Origin: Apostichopus japonicus | Taxonomy: Eukaryota > Echinodermata > Holothuroidea > Aspidochirotida > Stichopodidae | DNA: 64,000 nt | NCBI RefSeq assembly: GCF_037975245.1 | Contig: NC_092580.1 | Coordinates: forward strand, 6,668,501 to 6,732,500 | Direction: 5' to 3' | In this document: positions 61,101 through 64,000 of the stretch, one piece after another | Numbering within the stretch: position 1 is the stretch's first letter | Layout: the number at the start of each line of letters is the position of its first letter | Made by a program: the position numbers and the translations under genes | The notes under the pieces: model-generated | Told to the model about the DNA's origin: nothing | Seen by the model: the letters and a program-made list of their open reading frames with translations, nothing else | Databases searched by the model: none

Positions 61101-64000
61101 CTCTATTATTACATGAAATATTAGGAAATATGATCATTTTCATCCAAAATATACCTGTTTTTATACCAAGCTTTTGGCCTTCCTGGTGGTAGCTCATAAT
61201 ACAATTATAAATCTAGAAGCTGAACATCAATTGTTACTTCAATTTTTTACCATCTGTAGCTTGTGGATTACTTACTTAATAAAGTTCTAGAGTAAGTTTG
61301 ACCAACTTGAACCTTTTGATTGTTTGGAGAATCAGGAGAATCATATCCATCATTTTCTGCTACTGTGAGAAAAAGAGAGAAAACAGAGGAAGTGTGAACA
61401 GAATTAGCATTTAGTTATTGAAGTGTCACATTGCTAGGTAAACTATTAAAATATGACAACAAGGCACATTTCAATAAGACAGATTTATGAGCAAGGTCTT
61501 GCTGTGTTCTTACTTTTGTGGAATTGACATCAAGTCATATGAACTTTGCAGCTGGTGAAACCAATATGTACTCACCAGAGTCTGAAACTGTTGTTGTGTA
61601 ACATCCATTTGTTGCACCATCTGTATCTTGGAGCTTCTCTAAGGATTCTGCAAAACAGAAAGAATAGTGTTAAGTTTGAAAATCTAGCTGTTCCCAAGCT
61701 TAGTTTTGTTCAGCGACTGTGTCTACCATAAGACCTGCTATTTTCATTGTGAAGTAACGTTAGATCAGAGATGTGTGTTTCAAATTAAGACAAAAATGTC
61801 TCTGGAAACATTTGAAGTTCACGGTATGCCATCATCACTGATTAAATTGAAATTGTTTGTAACTGCTATGATGTATACTCATGAACTCTTTCAATATTAA
61901 ATTGAATGCAATATGAGGCAGGCCCGGAGCTAGAATTTGCATTTGGATAAGGGGACACCAATGTTGGCTGATGTCCATCCTTGGAAGGGGTTTTAAAGGG
62001 AAAGTGTAACCTCCTCTCTGAGAAAGGTTAATTTCATAAAGGGTACTGATATTTAAGTTGGTGCTGACAGTTCCATCATTTTGACTTCATTTTTGTGGTA
62101 CAAGTGCTCAGTTTTCTTCATGTGTTAATAAGTAAACTATTTGGAAGAAATAGGTTCTTCATCCCATTTTCCTTGTTGGTGGTCTCAAGTCACCACTGTT
62201 ATAAAAATGTCATCTATCACCACCATCACAACCACCACCATCATCATCACCACCATCACCACAACCAACATCACAACCACCACCATCACAACCACGAACC
62301 ACCACCATCACCACAATCACAACCACCAGCATCATCACAACCACCAGCATCATCACAACCACCACCACCACCATCACAACCACCACCACAACCAACATCA
62401 CAACCACCACCACCATCACAACCACCATCATCATCATAACCACCATCATCATCATCACCATGATCAACTGAGAATGCAAAAGTATTTCTGTTTCTGGGAG
62501 GCAGAAAGTTGTAAAATGCAGCTGTTTGTCAAGTATCATTAAACAAGACTACATTTGGGGAACAGAATGAACTATTTAATTAATCAAATACAAATTTTGA
62601 GTTTTAAGTTGAAGAGATAAATAACATGCTAGTTTGTCATAACATAAAGACTTCAGTGGATATATTTTCAACAACTTTATAAACTGCCCCATCACCTCTC
62701 AACATTTGTACTGGAAGTCTTATATGAAATATGATCACTTCAGTTCCACCTAAAACTGATAGATTTCATATATCTTTTGTTTTTTCATTATGTCCAATAT
62801 TAATAAAATTTAACACCTACCTGATGTAACATCTTCTGGGTCAGAATTGAGATTTCTACTTTTAATGTTCTGCTTCTTGATGAGCTTTACACAGTTACCA
62901 GTCTGTACCTTTGTAGTTAAAATCAGATTAAAATATTCAACATTTGTTGTGACCATAAAACTGGACAACCTCCTTTCCACTGTCTAACATATCATTCAAA
63001 CCAACCAGGGTAAGTCATTAAAATTAACATGTTTTCATTCTATATAAGGCTAATAATTTTGCATTCATTAGGTTTGTGGAGTGCTACAGATGGATGCTTG
63101 ATGCACATTTCACTGTCACCATTCCAATACATCTAAATTACCAAATGAAGCAAATAACAATGGTTATGACACCAATCCTAAAAATAGAAAATAAGTGACA
63201 AAACTACAAAAATGGCTGCGTTGTACACAAACTTCCCAGGAATGTTTCCAAAAGACCGCAGACATCAGTAAATTATCATTTCTTAATCTTACGATATACT
63301 TGGTAAACACAGCAACCACTCTCACTTTACAGTTGAAATATTTTACTTCTAAACTCAAATCTTTATACTTTATGGTGGGGCATTCACAGTGATTTGTGTT
63401 TCATTGCTGCAGTAAACTGAAAATCCTTTCAAGGTTTAGAGCCATAAGTGCTCCTAGAGGACACCCTTAATAAGGCTGTGACCAACTCTAATAGCCAAGA
63501 TCAACATATTACTTACCTTGTAATCAGAGAGTACATTAAGTTTTCTCCATCCATCCTGGAGTCGTAAAAAGCCATCATCTCTAAGGATACGAGTATCCTC
63601 CTTTCGTGGGCACAAAACTGTCAAAAGAAGTTGATGCATGCAAAAAGAAACAGATCAATAAAAACAGATTCACAAAAATCTTGCTTCTTATTGAAAATTC
63701 CAGAATTATCATTGAAACGACCTCAGCGCATTACAAGTCATGAACATTTTCTAAGGCTACCGAAATGGTGAAATGGTTATTCTAGACTCTAACAAATGAA
63801 ACCAATTAACATGCAGTACTTAATGACAAATACAATAGACATAATGAAAGAGAAGAAACAACCAGGTAAGTTAGGTGATAAGCATAGATGCAACTTACCC
63901 AGATCAAATTGCTCTGGGACAGGCCGTGTAGAATATGGTTCCTCGCGGTAGAAATGGTCAATGATTTTACTTTTGGCTTGTGTAATTGTATCTACACTCA
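49148..64000 (-). CDS. Plexin gene 2, 3' half (5' part outside window)
   Basis: Minus-strand chain: complement(join(49148..49273,49800..49874,50913..51047,51293..51437,53033..53190,55938..56021,56244..56311,56641..56718,58034..58105,58396..58470,58814..58888,61276..61359,61576..61647,62821..62908,63517..63617,63899..>64000)). It begins inside an RBD exon, has the same YxxP linker exons as gene 1, the C-terminal GAP lobe, and three terminal exons not visible for gene 1. Those encode LYKQLLPVYSTKLDHFYSDI, FDITAVLWQMYQMIHKHRDQ and a 41-residue tail ending in PTYLDIY then TAA, matching the plexin FYADI and ALHEIYSYITKY segments. All exons are open and phases agree. Differences from gene 1 include CPRKED for CPQKEG, DGYLHP for DCYLHP, KLQDTDG for KHQDTDG, one codon fewer in B2, and DVISDREEG for DAISERDEG. 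Confidence 0.88.
50200..50640 (+). mobile_element. Degenerate L2-like LINE 3' end
   Basis: Contains FKSKLKSWY in a broken frame and ends GTACGCTATATAAAATGTA then ATAATAATAG, resembling an L2/CR1-type 3' end. It lies in the gene 2 intron between exons 49800-49874 and 50913-51047. Limits are approximate. Confidence 0.4.
51853..52166 (+). mobile_element. LINE reverse-transcriptase 3' fragment, right block
   Basis: Copy of 642-955 within the duplicated block, still open to the stop, with AAGKLLNALPNNI in place of KLWNALP. Confidence 0.8.
52452..52677 (-). mobile_element. Truncated hAT-like MITE, right block
   Basis: Duplicate of 1243-1465, in the intron between the last two shared GAP exons of gene 2, with the same truncation point and a few substitutions. 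Confidence 0.7.
53710..55867. mobile_element. Kolobok-like DNA transposon with degenerate THAP exon
   Basis: A 2,158-bp insertion in gene 2 flanked by TTAA on both sides (53706-53709, 55868-55871); gene 1 has a single TTAA at the same place. Terminal inverted repeats: AGATGAACGATAGTGA at the left and the complement of AGTAGAACGATAGTGA at the right. Inside, on the plus strand, are parts of a THAP zinc finger: CVVGGCNRTN at about 54060, then in a shifted frame FPSGKSSERYRKLW, TRKDFIAPG and VCSAHFTEDD to about 54260. TTAA targets with a THAP-type transposase fit the Kolobok superfamily. The coding part is broken, so it is probably non-autonomous. A smaller element is nested at 54629-55001. Confidence 0.75.
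54629..55001 (-). mobile_element. hAT-like MITE nested in the Kolobok-like element
   Basis: Starts CAAGGGCGTAGGAACC and ends CCTTCCTACGCCGCTG, the same family as 29674-30030 in the opposite orientation. The flanks GAAAGTAC and GAAAAGTAC look like an 8-bp target duplication with one indel. It is G/C-run rich near both ends and has no coding potential. Confidence 0.7.
56965..57530. repeat. Hairpin-rich minisatellite, 5 units (gene 2 intron)
   Basis: The counterpart of 3600-3930, with five units of 104-107 bp. The two outer units match the outer units of the left copy; the extra units are in the middle, as expected for unequal exchange or polymorphic repeat number. Confidence 0.85.
59286..61054. 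mobile_element. hAT-like non-autonomous transposon in gene 2 intron
   Basis: A 1,769-bp insertion bounded by perfect 8-bp target duplications GAGAGAAC (59278-59285 and 61055-61062). Ends are CAGCGACGTAGCCAGG and, inverted, CAGGGACGTAGCCAGG. Gene 1 has the unoccupied site with one GAGAGAAC near 5682. An 8-bp target and a CAG terminus fit the hAT superfamily. No transposase frame is visible; a tRNA-derived SINE is nested at 59714-59967. Confidence 0.82.
59714..59967 (-). mobile_element. tRNA-derived SINE nested in the hAT-like element
   Basis: Read on the minus strand, the head GGAGTGTTAGCTCAGTGG contains an A box and GGTTCGAGTCACTCC a B box about 35 nt later, followed by an unrelated body and a tail of ATAC repeats. 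The tRNA-like head is not followed by a normal 3' end, so this is a SINE and not a tRNA gene. The same family occurs at 19999-20229. Confidence 0.8.
62215..62463. repeat. CAY/CAA trinucleotide tract, right block
   Basis: Counterpart of 6848-7083 with internal rearrangements, including ACCAGCATCATCACA units absent from the left copy. Confidence 0.9.

Larger units (their letters stand above)
51211..64000. repeat. Large duplicated block, right copy (partner 1-8601)
   Basis: Same orientation as the left copy. It is longer because of a Kolobok-like insertion (53710-55867) and a hAT-like insertion (59286-61054), and because the intronic minisatellite near 57 kb has two extra units. Removing these, spacing of every exon is conserved to within a few bases. 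Confidence 0.95.

Overview
The window is eukaryotic: AT-rich, intron-rich, with GT-AG introns, poly-A signals and many DNA-transposon relics. It looks like an invertebrate, probably marine, genome; the sequence does not allow a species call. All recognisable protein-coding content lies on the minus strand and belongs to one family, the plexins (semaphorin receptors).

Region by region. (1) 82-39397: a nearly complete plexin gene (gene 1), read from right to left. I could chain 39 coding exons in one open frame of 5,667 nt (1,889 codons). They encode a signal peptide, Sema domain, three PSI-like cysteine clusters, several IPT/TIG repeats, one membrane segment, and a split cytoplasmic RasGAP domain with a Rho-binding domain (RBD) between its halves. 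The last exons lie beyond position 1. (2) 39557-49100: intergenic DNA with two plexin-like exons (one frameshifted, 43716-44868), a CpG-richer patch (about 46.2-47.0 kb) and a 161-bp satellite (about 47.65-48.74 kb). (3) 49148-64000: the 3' half of a second plexin gene (gene 2), also minus strand, with its true stop and poly-A signal, running off the right edge. Positions 51211-64000 are a close copy of 1-8601, a few percent diverged. This is either a recent tandem gene duplication or two haplotypes placed side by side in an assembly.

Two features make these plexins unusual. First, the linker between the RBD and the C-terminal half of the GAP domain is expanded by six small symmetric (phase 1-1) exons. 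These form three paralogous pairs (order A1-B1-C1-C2-A2-B2) and, with the next exon, carry four Tyr-x-x-Pro motifs, the type of site that Crk/Nck SH2 domains bind when phosphorylated. Second, the GAP arginine in the motif LPL-R-FW is glycine in both genes and in the pseudo-exon, and one of the adjacent arginine pair appears to be serine. My inference is a plexin shifted from GAP enzyme towards phosphotyrosine scaffold.

Introns and intergenic DNA hold hAT-like non-autonomous elements with clear 8-bp target duplications, a TTAA-flanked Kolobok-like THAP element, tRNA-derived SINEs, 5'-truncated LINE ends and several minisatellites. Two insertions (53710-55867 and 59286-61054) are present only in the gene-2 copy, and their intact empty sites are visible in gene 1.
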